Below, one piece after another: positions 6,270 to 14,123 of a stretch of DNA of 17,109 nt. Where the stretch lies: assembly GCA_003446735.1 (NCBI GenBank), contig DMCJ01000138.1, positions 1 to 17,109 of the forward strand, written 5' to 3'. Under the pieces are notes generated by a model. The model did no database searches. It had not been told where the DNA came from and saw only the letters and a program-made list of their open reading frames with translations. Each line of letters opens with the position of its first letter. Position 1 is the stretch's first letter. Position numbers and translations under genes: made by a program. Source of the DNA: Lachnospiraceae bacterium. GTDB lineage: Bacteria; Bacillota; Clostridia; Lachnospirales; Lachnospiraceae.

Positions 6270-6770
6270 TTATCTTCCGGATCCTGTTGCCGCTTTTTTT
6301 GCCTCTTCCGCTTTTCTTACTCTTTCCGCTTCATTAATGACTTTTTCAACCCACTCATCATCGGGCTCGCATACTTTAAACGTCTTAAATCCGTAGGCTT
6401 TTCCGTTCTGATGGATCACATCCTCATCATCTATATGAAGCGATATGTGATAATATCCGGGCATCTTCTGAGGCAGAGGATCCGGCCTGTCTTTCTGGAC
6501 TTCTTTGATATGTCTGTGACCGTTTACGATCTGATCAAAATGCACTTTGTAATTTCTGAAAAGCGCACGGATATAAGTCTCCGATCTGAATGATGAAGTA
6601 TATACCCAGACTTCAAAGCCTCTTTTATGAAGCTCGTCAATAAGCCTCACCGTACCTTTTCGAAGCCGCTCTAAAAATATCCTGTTAAGCGGAAAAGGAA
6701 GGGGAGGTTCTGTCTCAAACGTATTCGGATCTACAAAAAGGACTTCGTCCAGATCGAAGGAAATACGCAT
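6270..6770 (-). CDS. HAD-superfamily hydrolase-like protein
   Basis: The 166-residue protein keeps the HAD core: motif I FDLDEV (nucleophile D6, acid/base D8), motif II YTSS (57-60), a basic region before motif III, and motif III HIDDED (112-117). The cap is small or absent, as in subfamily III phosphatases and nucleotidase-like members. The C-terminal tail (about 145-166) is a charged helix ending in ATGSGR. Phosphate-ester hydrolysis is the likely activity; the substrate is unknown. GAGG lies 6 nt before the ATG. It is the first gene of the operon with the 113-residue protein and trmO. Its promoter is divergent from that of the signalling operon. Confidence 0.82.
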   Translation of the reverse strand: MRISFDLDEVLFVDPNTFETEPPLPFPLNRIFLERLRKGTVRLIDELHKRGFEVWVYTSSFRSETYIRALFRNYKVHFDQIVNGHRHIKEVQKDRPDPLPQKMPGYYHISLHIDDEDVIHQNGKAYGFKTFKVCEPDDEWVEKVINEAERVRKAEEAKKAATGSGR

Positions 6771-6805
6771 AGGATACCTCGGTAATTATTTACTGCAACA
6801 CCTAT

Positions 6806-6811
6806 ATTATA
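6806..6811 (-). promoter_or_regulatory. Extended -10 of the HAD-trmO operon promoter
   Basis: On the minus strand, TATAAT (6811-6806) is directly preceded by TGA, an extended -10 element. No good -35 lies 17 bp further up, so recognition would depend on the extended -10. It sits about 35 bp before the HAD start codon. Confidence 0.5.
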
Positions 6812-6851
6812 TCACAGCAAAAAGCCTCACACCACATGACTTACTGATTTC

Positions 6852-6880
6852 TTGTTATTATGTGAACTTTGTAGTATAAT
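6852..6880 (+). promoter_or_regulatory. Promoter of the four-gene signalling operon
   Basis: TTGTTA (6852-6857), 17-bp spacer, TATAAT (6875-6880). The start near 6887 gives a 34-nt leader before the TTG at 6921. It overlaps what an ORF finder would call the gene start, which shows the upstream TTG is not used. Confidence 0.65.
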
Positions 6881-6920
6881 TATTTCTGTATTGTGCATTA
6901 TTGTTTCCGGAGGTGCGCAT

Positions 6921-9056
6921 TTGAAAACGAAGGATCTTCCAAGGCTTTTTTCCGCCAGACATAATCTTACCGCTCTTATTCTATGTGCTGTCGGCGTAGC
7001 CGTTAATCTTTTACTCGGATATATAGTCGGTATAATGGGGCTTCCGCTCTATCTTGATACCGTGGGAACCGTTGCCATAGCGGCAATGGGCGGTTATCTT
7101 CCCGGGGTCATCGTTGGTTTTGCAACCAATATCGCAAAAAGTATTTCAGACCCCGTTTCCCTTTATTACGGAATATTAAATGTGCTTATTGCTGCTCTCG
7201 CCTCTTATTTCATGAGCCGGGGATGGTTCAAAAAGATCGGCGGCATCATAGGTTCCGTCTTTGTATTCACTCTTATCGGAGGCGGTATCGGGGCCCTGAT
7301 CCCCTGGTTTATGGATGGTCTGACCTTTGACAGCGAATCCCTGATAGGAGTCCTGTATGAGACCGGCTATTTCAGTCTTGAAGTCTCAAACATTCTTGGC
7401 AGCCTGTTACTCGATCTCCCCGACAAGGTACTTACCGTCTTTCTCCTTATCGTGATTCTTAAGATAATTCCGGAAAAATACTATGATATGTTTTCCATAA
7501 AGGGCTGGCTGCAAACCCCCATAACGGGTGAAAATGCCGCCACGACCGAGCACTCCGAAGTCCGCGCCATTTCACTTAAAAACAAGATATTCCTGGTCCT
7601 CGGATCATCCCTTATCCTGGTCGCCGCAGTAGCGACCGCAATAAGCGTAACGGTATATGATAAGACCCTCGTAAAAGAGCATGAGCGCCTTGCCCAGTCT
7701 ACGGCTAAGATCGCCGCAAGTATTATCGACGGAGACCGGATAGACGAATATTTAAAGACCGGAGGCGACACCCATGATTACAACAGGACAAAAGATCATT
7801 TAAGGGAGATCCTCCTTAGTTCGACCGATATAGCCTACCTTTATGTATATAAGATAGAAAGCGACGGATGTCACGTTGTCTTTGACCTTGATTCCGGAGA
7901 TGTGCCCGGCGAGCCGATAGATACAGTCATTCCATTTGACCGGGAATTTGAGGATAAACTTGACGATCTCATGGCCGGAAAGAGCATCGATCCGATAATC
8001 ACGAACGACAGATACGGTCACCTGCTCACGGCTTACGAGCCTGTATATGACTCAAACGGCAGATGCACCTGCTATGTGGGGGCTGATGTGGATATGAGCC
8101 GGCTCACCGATATGGTTAAAAGTTATCTGACCGAGCTTATTTCCGTATTCTCCGGCTTCTTCATAGTCCTGTGCGTATTTGTAATATGGCTTACCAGATA
8201 TCACCTCATCCTTCCCATAAACTCCATATCCAAGTGTGCGGATGACCTGTCCAAAGCAACCGACACTCAGGATGAACTCGACTGGAATGTCAGGAAGATA
8301 AGAGAACTGGATGTTCATACCGGTGATGAGATAGAAGCTCTGTATAATTCATTCTGCAAGCTGACCTTAGGCCAGGCCGAACAGATGCGGAGCATAAGGC
8401 ACTTAAACGATTCCACCGCAAAAATGCAGGACGGACTTATCATCACGATGGCGGACATGGTGGAAAACAGGGACTCCGATACGGGTGCCCATATCCAGAA
8501 AACAGCCGCATACGTCAAGATCATCGTTGAAGGTCTCAAGGCAAAAGGATATTATGCCGAAAAGATAACTCCCAAATTCATATCCGACGTTGTCCGTTCA
8601 GCTCCCCTTCACGATGTGGGTAAGATAAACGTTCCCGATAATGTGCTTAACAAGCCCGGGAAACTTACCGACGAAGAATTTGAGATAATGAAGCTTCATA
8701 CCGTAGCCGGCAAGAAGATAATAGAAGATGCCATCAGCACGGTAAAAGGAGAAAACTATTTAAAGGAAGCCAGAAACATGGCCGCATATCACCATGAGCG
8801 CTGGGACGGGAACGGTTATCCGGAAAAACTCCACGGAGAAGTCATTCCTTTAAGCGCGAGGATAATGGCTGTTGCGGATGTCTTTGATGCACTGACATCG
8901 CCCAGGGTATACAAGCCGGCTTTCCCTCTGGAAAAAGCCCTTTCCATAATCGAGGAGGGCAAGGGTAAACAATTTGATCCCAAGTGCGTCGAAGTCTTTA
9001 TGGACTCCCTTCCCGAGGTACGTGTAATACTGCAAAAATACAACAAGGATGCCTGA
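6921..9056 (+). CDS. HD-GYP c-di-GMP phosphodiesterase with ECF-S-like membrane sensor
   Basis: The start is TTG at 6921, 7 nt after GGAGG (6909-6913); upstream in-frame codons fall in the promoter. The protein has 711 residues. Residues about 15-200 hold five to six membrane segments resembling an ECF-transporter S component (GLPLYLDTVGTVAIAAMGG, YLPGVIVGF). Then come a membrane segment (about 223-246), an extracytoplasmic domain (about 247-405) of likely Cache or PAS-like fold, a membrane segment (about 406-427) and a HAMP-like linker. The HD-GYP domain spans about 510-705 with all metal ligands: H524, H564-D565 (HDVGK), H593, H624-H625, and HHERWDGNGYP (624-634). It should hydrolyse c-di-GMP to pGpG or GMP. 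It is the first gene of the operon and overlaps the kinase gene by 8 nt. Confidence 0.93.
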   Translation: MKTKDLPRLFSARHNLTALILCAVGVAVNLLLGYIVGIMGLPLYLDTVGTVAIAAMGGYLPGVIVGFATNIAKSISDPVSLYYGILNVLIAALASYFMSRGWFKKIGGIIGSVFVFTLIGGGIGALIPWFMDGLTFDSESLIGVLYETGYFSLEVSNILGSLLLDLPDKVLTVFLLIVILKIIPEKYYDMFSIKGWLQTPITGENAATTEHSEVRAISLKNKIFLVLGSSLILVAAVATAISVTVYDKTLVKEHERLAQSTAKIAASIIDGDRIDEYLKTGGDTHDYNRTKDHLREILLSSTDIAYLYVYKIESDGCHVVFDLDSGDVPGEPIDTVIPFDREFEDKLDDLMAGKSIDPIITNDRYGHLLTAYEPVYDSNGRCTCYVGADVDMSRLTDMVKSYLTELISVFSGFFIVLCVFVIWLTRYHLILPINSISKCADDLSKATDTQDELDWNVRKIRELDVHTGDEIEALYNSFCKLTLGQAEQMRSIRHLNDSTAKMQDGLIITMADMVENRDSDTGAHIQKTAAYVKIIVEGLKAKGYYAEKITPKFISDVVRSAPLHDVGKINVPDNVLNKPGKLTDEEFEIMKLHTVAGKKIIEDAISTVKGENYLKEARNMAAYHHERWDGNGYPEKLHGEVIPLSARIMAVADVFDALTSPRVYKPAFPLEKALSIIEEGKGKQFDPKCVEVFMDSLPEVRVILQKYNKDA

Positions 9057-12000
9057 ATTGAAACGAAAAACAAGTCATAAAAAAAGAACAGTTTTATATG
9101 CTTCTCCGATCCTGGGATTACTCAGTCTGTTTTATGTCCTTACGGTAAATCCCGTGGTCACTCCCACAGACAACAATACCGAAGAAGAAACCGTTATACC
9201 CCAGGTTGACAAATCCGTAATCGGAGGCGGATATGCCGTCAGCGGACAGATCGAAGATGTAGGCTATACTTCCACGATCTACGATGCCAAAAACGGCTTA
9301 ACCTCATCGGATGCCAATTATATAATGGTCTCCGAAGACGGATATGTCTGGATCGGCGGGTACAGCGGGATCATCAGATATGACGGTTCCGAATTCACAA
9401 AGCTCGACGCATCGGACGGTCTTACAAGCGGCCGCACCATCTTTGAAGATTCGTCTCACAGGATCTGGATAGGTACCAATGACAACGGCGCAGTTGTACT
9501 TGACGGTGAGAACAGAACCCACCTGACCTATAAAGAGGGGCTTCCTTCGTCTTCCGTGAGGATTTTTGAAGAAGACAAAAATGAAAACGTCTTTATCGGT
9601 TCTACGGGCGGTCTCTGTTATGCCGACAAAAACCTGCTCATACATAAAATATACGATAAGCGCCTTCGAAATGAAAGGGTCTTAAAGCTTGATTCGGATA
9701 ATCTGGGGCGTATTTACGGCCAGACCAAGAGCGGTAAGATCTTCATGATAGAAAACTGCGAGGTGACCGCCGTATATGACAGCGAAGATCTGGGCACGGA
9801 AACAATAACAACTATTCTTGCCGACCCCGAGGATCCTGATAAGATCTACCTTGGCACGGAAGGCAGTGTCATATATCACGGTGGCTTCGGCGAAACGGCA
9901 GACAGTATGGAGCGCATCCCGGTTGATCCTCTGACGAATACCCACTGGCTTAACTATGACTGCGGACGGATCTGGGTCTCCTCCATAAATACTCTCGGAT
10001 ATCTTACCGATGATAACTCTTTTAAAACAGTTTCGGATCTGCCTCTGGAAAGCGGTATAGAAATGGTTACTTCCGACTTTCAGGGCAATCTCTGGATCGC
10101 ATCCTCCACACAGGGAGTGATAAAAGTCGTTACAAGCAACTTCGTGGATGTTACCCGTAATGCCGGACTTGACAGCGAGGTGGTAAATGCCACTCACTTT
10201 CATAACGGTTTCCTTTATATCGGCACGGATAACGGTCTTACCATACTTGACGAAAATGGCAAACGGGTTGAAAACCTTCTGACAAAGCATCTCGGAAATA
10301 CAAGGATAAGATGCATAAATTCGGATTTAAACGGCAACCTCTATTTCGCGACATTTTCAAACGGTCTCGGACTTGTCCGCTATGCAAAAGACGGGATCAT
10401 AACCGATATAAACGAAGATCTCGGTCTTCCGAGCAACGAAGTAAGATGCATCGTTCCCGGAAGTAACGGTAAGCTCCTTATCGGTTCAAACGGAGGACTT
10501 TCCATAGTAAAGAACGGGATAATAACCAAAAATGTCGGTACTAAAGAGGGTATCAGGAATACGGTCTTTCTCACGGTTGAAGAAGGTAATAACGGAGAAG
10601 TATACGCAGGGACCGACGGAGACGGAATTTATGTCATATACGACGACAACGTCAAACAGATCGGAAGAGATGATGGTCTTTCCAGCGATGTCATTCTCCG
10701 TATCAAAAAAGACGATAAACGGGGTGTATACTGGATCGTTACTTCCAATTCCATAGAATACCTTAAAGACGGTAAGATCGTTCATGTTTCCGATTTTCCA
10801 TATCACAATAACTACGATCTGTATTTCGATGACGATAATATGTGGATACTCTCCTCCTGCGGTGTTTTCCTGACAGATCCGGATGAAATGGTAAATAACG
10901 AAATATCGTACTGCAGACTGTTCACCCTGGATAACGGTCTTTCGGAAATGCCCACCTCCAACTCCTACAGCGTGCTTACAAGAGACGGTGTGCTTTATAT
11001 CTCCGAAAGACGAGGCGTATGTAAGGTAAATACCGGTCAGCTCTCCGATATCGCGATTCCCGTAAAAGCTTCCATCGAATCCGTTTATTACGGTGAAGAC
11101 CAGATATTCCCCGATGAAAACGGGGTGTATACGCTTGACAGCGAAGGCGGAAGGATAAAGATTACGCCCTCTGTCCTTGATTATACCCTTATAAATCCTT
11201 ATGTAAGTATCTATATGGATGAGGATGAAAACGACGGTATCAGGGGACAGCGAAGTGCTGTCGCGCCTCTTGAATATACCGAGCTTGAATACGGTAATCA
11301 CATTCTCCACATCCGGGTTTATGACGGGAACAGGCAGGACCTTATCCTGAACGAAGAATTCTCCATTGTCAGAAAAGCACACATAACCGAGCTTCCCGCA
11401 TTCAGGCTTCTCATGTTTCTTGTTATCATCATCGCTACCGGTCTCATCGTATGGCGTGTCATCAATAAGACCATAATAAGAAGACAATACGATGAGATAC
11501 TCGCCGCAAAGGAAGAGGCGGAAAGAGCCAATACCGCCAAATCCAGATTCCTTGCCAATATGTCTCACGAGATAAGGACCCCCATCAATACTATCATGGG
11601 TATGAACGAGATGGCATTAAGAGAGGACGCGACCGGAGTGCCCAAGAACTATTTCATATCCATGATGAACTATTCCCTGGATATAAGAAATGCTGCCGAA
11701 TCCCTGCTCTCGCTCATAAACGATATCCTGGATATTTCCAAGATCGAATCCGGAAAGATGCATCTTGTGGAGCAGGAATATGACACTCAGGATATGCTGA
11801 GGTCCATTGTATCCATGATAAGAATGAGAAGCACGGAAAAGGAGCTGACATTTGATGTAGTCATCGATGAGCTTCTTCCCACTCGTATGTACGGTGATGC
11901 GGGAAAAATAAAACAGGTTGTCCTTAACCTTCTTACCAATGCCCTTAAGTATACGGATATGGGGGGATTTGCGCTCTATGTATCCATGGATGAACGTTAT

Positions 12001-13335
12001 AATGAAGATTGCAGGCTCCGCTTTAATGTTAAGGATACCGGTATCGGCATAAAGGAAGAGGATATGAATAAGCTCTTCTCAGCGTACGAAAGACTTGACG
12101 AGCAGAAGAACAGCGGCATACAGGGCACAGGTCTCGGTCTGGACATATCCCAAAAGTTTGCCGAACTTATGAGTGGTGAACTGACATGTGAAAGTGAATA
12201 CGGAAAAGGATCCGAATTCATTTTTACCTTAAAACAGAAGATCGTCGACCCCACCCCCATCGGTGTGTTCAAGGAGCATGACGACAGCTCCTCCAACGGG
12301 CCCTACGTACCTCTGTTCATAGCGCCCGATGCAGATATACTGGTTGTCGACGATACGCCTATGAATCTGAATGTCATAAAGGGTCTGTTAAAATCAACCC
12401 GCGTCTTCGTCACCACCGCCACAAGCGGCGAAGAATGCCTCAAAAAGCTTAAAGAGACTAAATTCAATGTTGTTTTCCTCGACCACATGATGCCCGGAAT
12501 GGACGGAGTTGAGACCGTTGAAAAGATAAGGGAGACCGACAGGGATCTTCCGGTCTACGCCCTTACCGCAAATGCTGCCAACGGCGAGGAATTCTATATT
12601 TCAAAAGGTTTCAACGGTTTTCTTTCAAAGCCTGTGGACAGCCGCACCCTCGAGCGTACCATACTTAAGCATCTTCCCGAGGAGATGGTTCAGAAACCCG
12701 ATAAGGCCGAAGATGACGAAGAGATCACCGAAATGCCCGAAAACATGATGTGGATATATGACACAAAAGATCTTAACGTGGAAGAAGGCATCAAAAATTC
12801 CGGAGGTATAGGTAATTATATCTTCTCATTAAATCTTTTCCTGGATACCATTGATCCAAACCTCCGGGTCATAAAGGATTCTTATGAAAGCGATAACATA
12901 AGGCTTTACACGATAAAGGTCCATTCATTAAAGAGCTCGGCCCGTATCATCGGGGCTATGGAACTCTCCGACCTTGCTGCAAAGCTGGAAGAAGCCGGCA
13001 ATAACAACGACACGGACTTTATCGCCGCAAATAACGATATTCTTTTAAACCGGTATGAGTCCTTTAAGGACAAACTCTCCCGCCTTAATGAACCGGGTTC
13101 CGATGAGGATAAAGAACCGATAGATGAAACCACGTTAGAAGAAGCTTATGAAGCCCTTAGGGACGTCGTACCTCAAATGGATTACGATGCTGCCGAAATG
13201 ATATTAAACGATCTTAACGGATACAGGCTCCCGGCGGAAGATGAAGCCAGAGTAAATCAGCTGTCCGGACTGCTCAGACAGTTCAGCTGGGATAAAATGG
13301 AAGAGCTGCTTAATGATCAAGCAAATAACACTTAA
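9049..13335 (+). CDS. Propeller hybrid sensor histidine kinase with receiver and HPt
   Basis: The 1428-residue protein spans the membrane twice (about 15-34 and 783-805). Between them lie 14 propeller blades (motifs such as YVWIGG, RIWIGT, NLWIAS, EVYAGT), forming two seven-bladed propellers of the Reg_prop type, then a Y_Y_Y domain (about 670-780). The cytosolic part has HisKA with H840 (FLANMSHEIRTP), HATPase with N964 and GTGLGL (1026-1031), a receiver with D1145 (VVFLDHMMPGMDG), and an HPt with H1292 (KVHSLKSSARIIGA). A helical tail of about 80 residues follows. It should autophosphorylate and relay His-Asp-His to a response regulator, most likely the next gene's product. The ATG overlaps the preceding stop but lacks a spaced RBS; the in-frame TTG at 9058 lies 8 nt after AAGGA and may be the real start. 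Confidence 0.93.
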   Translation: MPELKRKTSHKKRTVLYASPILGLLSLFYVLTVNPVVTPTDNNTEEETVIPQVDKSVIGGGYAVSGQIEDVGYTSTIYDAKNGLTSSDANYIMVSEDGYVWIGGYSGIIRYDGSEFTKLDASDGLTSGRTIFEDSSHRIWIGTNDNGAVVLDGENRTHLTYKEGLPSSSVRIFEEDKNENVFIGSTGGLCYADKNLLIHKIYDKRLRNERVLKLDSDNLGRIYGQTKSGKIFMIENCEVTAVYDSEDLGTETITTILADPEDPDKIYLGTEGSVIYHGGFGETADSMERIPVDPLTNTHWLNYDCGRIWVSSINTLGYLTDDNSFKTVSDLPLESGIEMVTSDFQGNLWIASSTQGVIKVVTSNFVDVTRNAGLDSEVVNATHFHNGFLYIGTDNGLTILDENGKRVENLLTKHLGNTRIRCINSDLNGNLYFATFSNGLGLVRYAKDGIITDINEDLGLPSNEVRCIVPGSNGKLLIGSNGGLSIVKNGIITKNVGTKEGIRNTVFLTVEEGNNGEVYAGTDGDGIYVIYDDNVKQIGRDDGLSSDVILRIKKDDKRGVYWIVTSNSIEYLKDGKIVHVSDFPYHNNYDLYFDDDNMWILSSCGVFLTDPDEMVNNEISYCRLFTLDNGLSEMPTSNSYSVLTRDGVLYISERRGVCKVNTGQLSDIAIPVKASIESVYYGEDQIFPDENGVYTLDSEGGRIKITPSVLDYTLINPYVSIYMDEDENDGIRGQRSAVAPLEYTELEYGNHILHIRVYDGNRQDLILNEEFSIVRKAHITELPAFRLLMFLVIIIATGLIVWRVINKTIIRRQYDEILAAKEEAERANTAKSRFLANMSHEIRTPINTIMGMNEMALREDATGVPKNYFISMMNYSLDIRNAAESLLSLINDILDISKIESGKMHLVEQEYDTQDMLRSIVSMIRMRSTEKELTFDVVIDELLPTRMYGDAGKIKQVVLNLLTNALKYTDMGGFALYVSMDERYNEDCRLRFNVKDTGIGIKEEDMNKLFSAYERLDEQKNSGIQGTGLGLDISQKFAELMSGELTCESEYGKGSEFIFTLKQKIVDPTPIGVFKEHDDSSSNGPYVPLFIAPDADILVVDDTPMNLNVIKGLLKSTRVFVTTATSGEECLKKLKETKFNVVFLDHMMPGMDGVETVEKIRETDRDLPVYALTANAANGEEFYISKGFNGFLSKPVDSRTLERTILKHLPEEMVQKPDKAEDDEEITEMPENMMWIYDTKDLNVEEGIKNSGGIGNYIFSLNLFLDTIDPNLRVIKDSYESDNIRLYTIKVHSLKSSARIIGAMELSDLAAKLEEAGNNNDTDFIAANNDILLNRYESFKDKLSRLNEPGSDEDKEPIDETTLEEAYEALRDVVPQMDYDAAEMILNDLNGYRLPAEDEARVNQLSGLLRQFSWDKMEELLNDQANNT

Positions 13336-13346
13336 AGGGGAATAAC

Positions 13347-14102
13347 ATGAAAAATCGGATGATCATCCTTGGGGAAAAAGAATCATTCATATCCCGGGTT
13401 CTTGTCAACAAAGTAAAAGAAGCCGGCGTCAGATGTGATTTTATCCCCTTTACCTTAGACGACATAAACGAAAACATAGGACAGACATCGCTTGTTACTC
13501 TTTTCGTTCCCGGAGATGACAGACCCCATTCAGATACGCTTCATTTTCTTTACGAAAAAATGGAGGATAAAGGTCTGCAGATGATAGTTGCCGGCGATCA
13601 GTTAAACGTGCAGTATGTCTGCGATCATTTCCCCAATGATCTTATCCACAAAACCTTTACCCGTCCCATCGATAATACGGCCTTCACAGAATGCGTAGCC
13701 GATTACGTTAAAAAATTTGACGAAGGGGAGTTTAGAAAGAGTATCCTTGTAGTGGATGATGACCCCTCCTTCCTTTCGCTGGTCAGAGAATGGCTCAGGT
13801 CAACCTACAGAGTATCTATGGCCAATTCCGGCCTTCAGGCCATAAAGTGGCTTGGCAGCAACAAAGTCGATCTTATCCTGCTGGATTATGAAATGCCTGT
13901 CACAAACGGCCCCCAGGTTCTTGAAATGCTCAGAGCCGATGATGAGACAAAGGACATTCCCGTTATGTTCCTCACGGGAAAAGGGGATAAGGAAAGCGTC
14001 ATGAAAGTCGTTTCCTTAAAGCCTGAAGGATATTTTCTGAAAACGATACAAAAAAACGAACTTCTCGAAAAACTGGATGAGTTTTTTATAATCCACAAAT
14101 AA
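13347..14102 (+). CDS. Response regulator with degenerate and intact receiver domains, no output domain
   Basis: The 251-residue protein has two CheY-like folds. The C-terminal one (about 131-251) is complete: D137-D139 (LVVDDDP), phospho-acceptor D180 (LILLDYEMP), threonine in VMFLTG and lysine in GYFLKT. The N-terminal one (1-125) keeps the fold pattern (MIILGEKES, LVTLFVPGD, TFTRPID) but has no acidic pocket or phospho-acceptor Asp, and the lysine is Arg106, so it is a pseudo-receiver. There is no DNA-binding or enzymatic domain. AGGGG lies 6 nt before the ATG, 11 nt after the kinase stop. It is the natural acceptor from the HPt of the kinase, and it probably acts by contacting partner proteins such as the HD-GYP proteins (inference). 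Confidence 0.9.
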   Translation: MKNRMIILGEKESFISRVLVNKVKEAGVRCDFIPFTLDDINENIGQTSLVTLFVPGDDRPHSDTLHFLYEKMEDKGLQMIVAGDQLNVQYVCDHFPNDLIHKTFTRPIDNTAFTECVADYVKKFDEGEFRKSILVVDDDPSFLSLVREWLRSTYRVSMANSGLQAIKWLGSNKVDLILLDYEMPVTNGPQVLEMLRADDETKDIPVMFLTGKGDKESVMKVVSLKPEGYFLKTIQKNELLEKLDEFFIIHK

Positions 14103-14123
14103 GGTGACAGCAAAGGAGCCCTT

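Noticed and set aside
6852..6920. Upstream extension of the HD-GYP gene to TTG at 6852
   Set aside because: That codon is the -35 box and the -10 lies in the added region; GGAGG sits just before TTG at 6921.
10486..11568. 360-codon minus-strand ORF inside the kinase gene
   Set aside because: Shadow of the strongly biased codon use of the sense gene. It has no recognisable domain, and the sense frame has clear propeller motifs throughout. The same holds for 9682-10290 minus.
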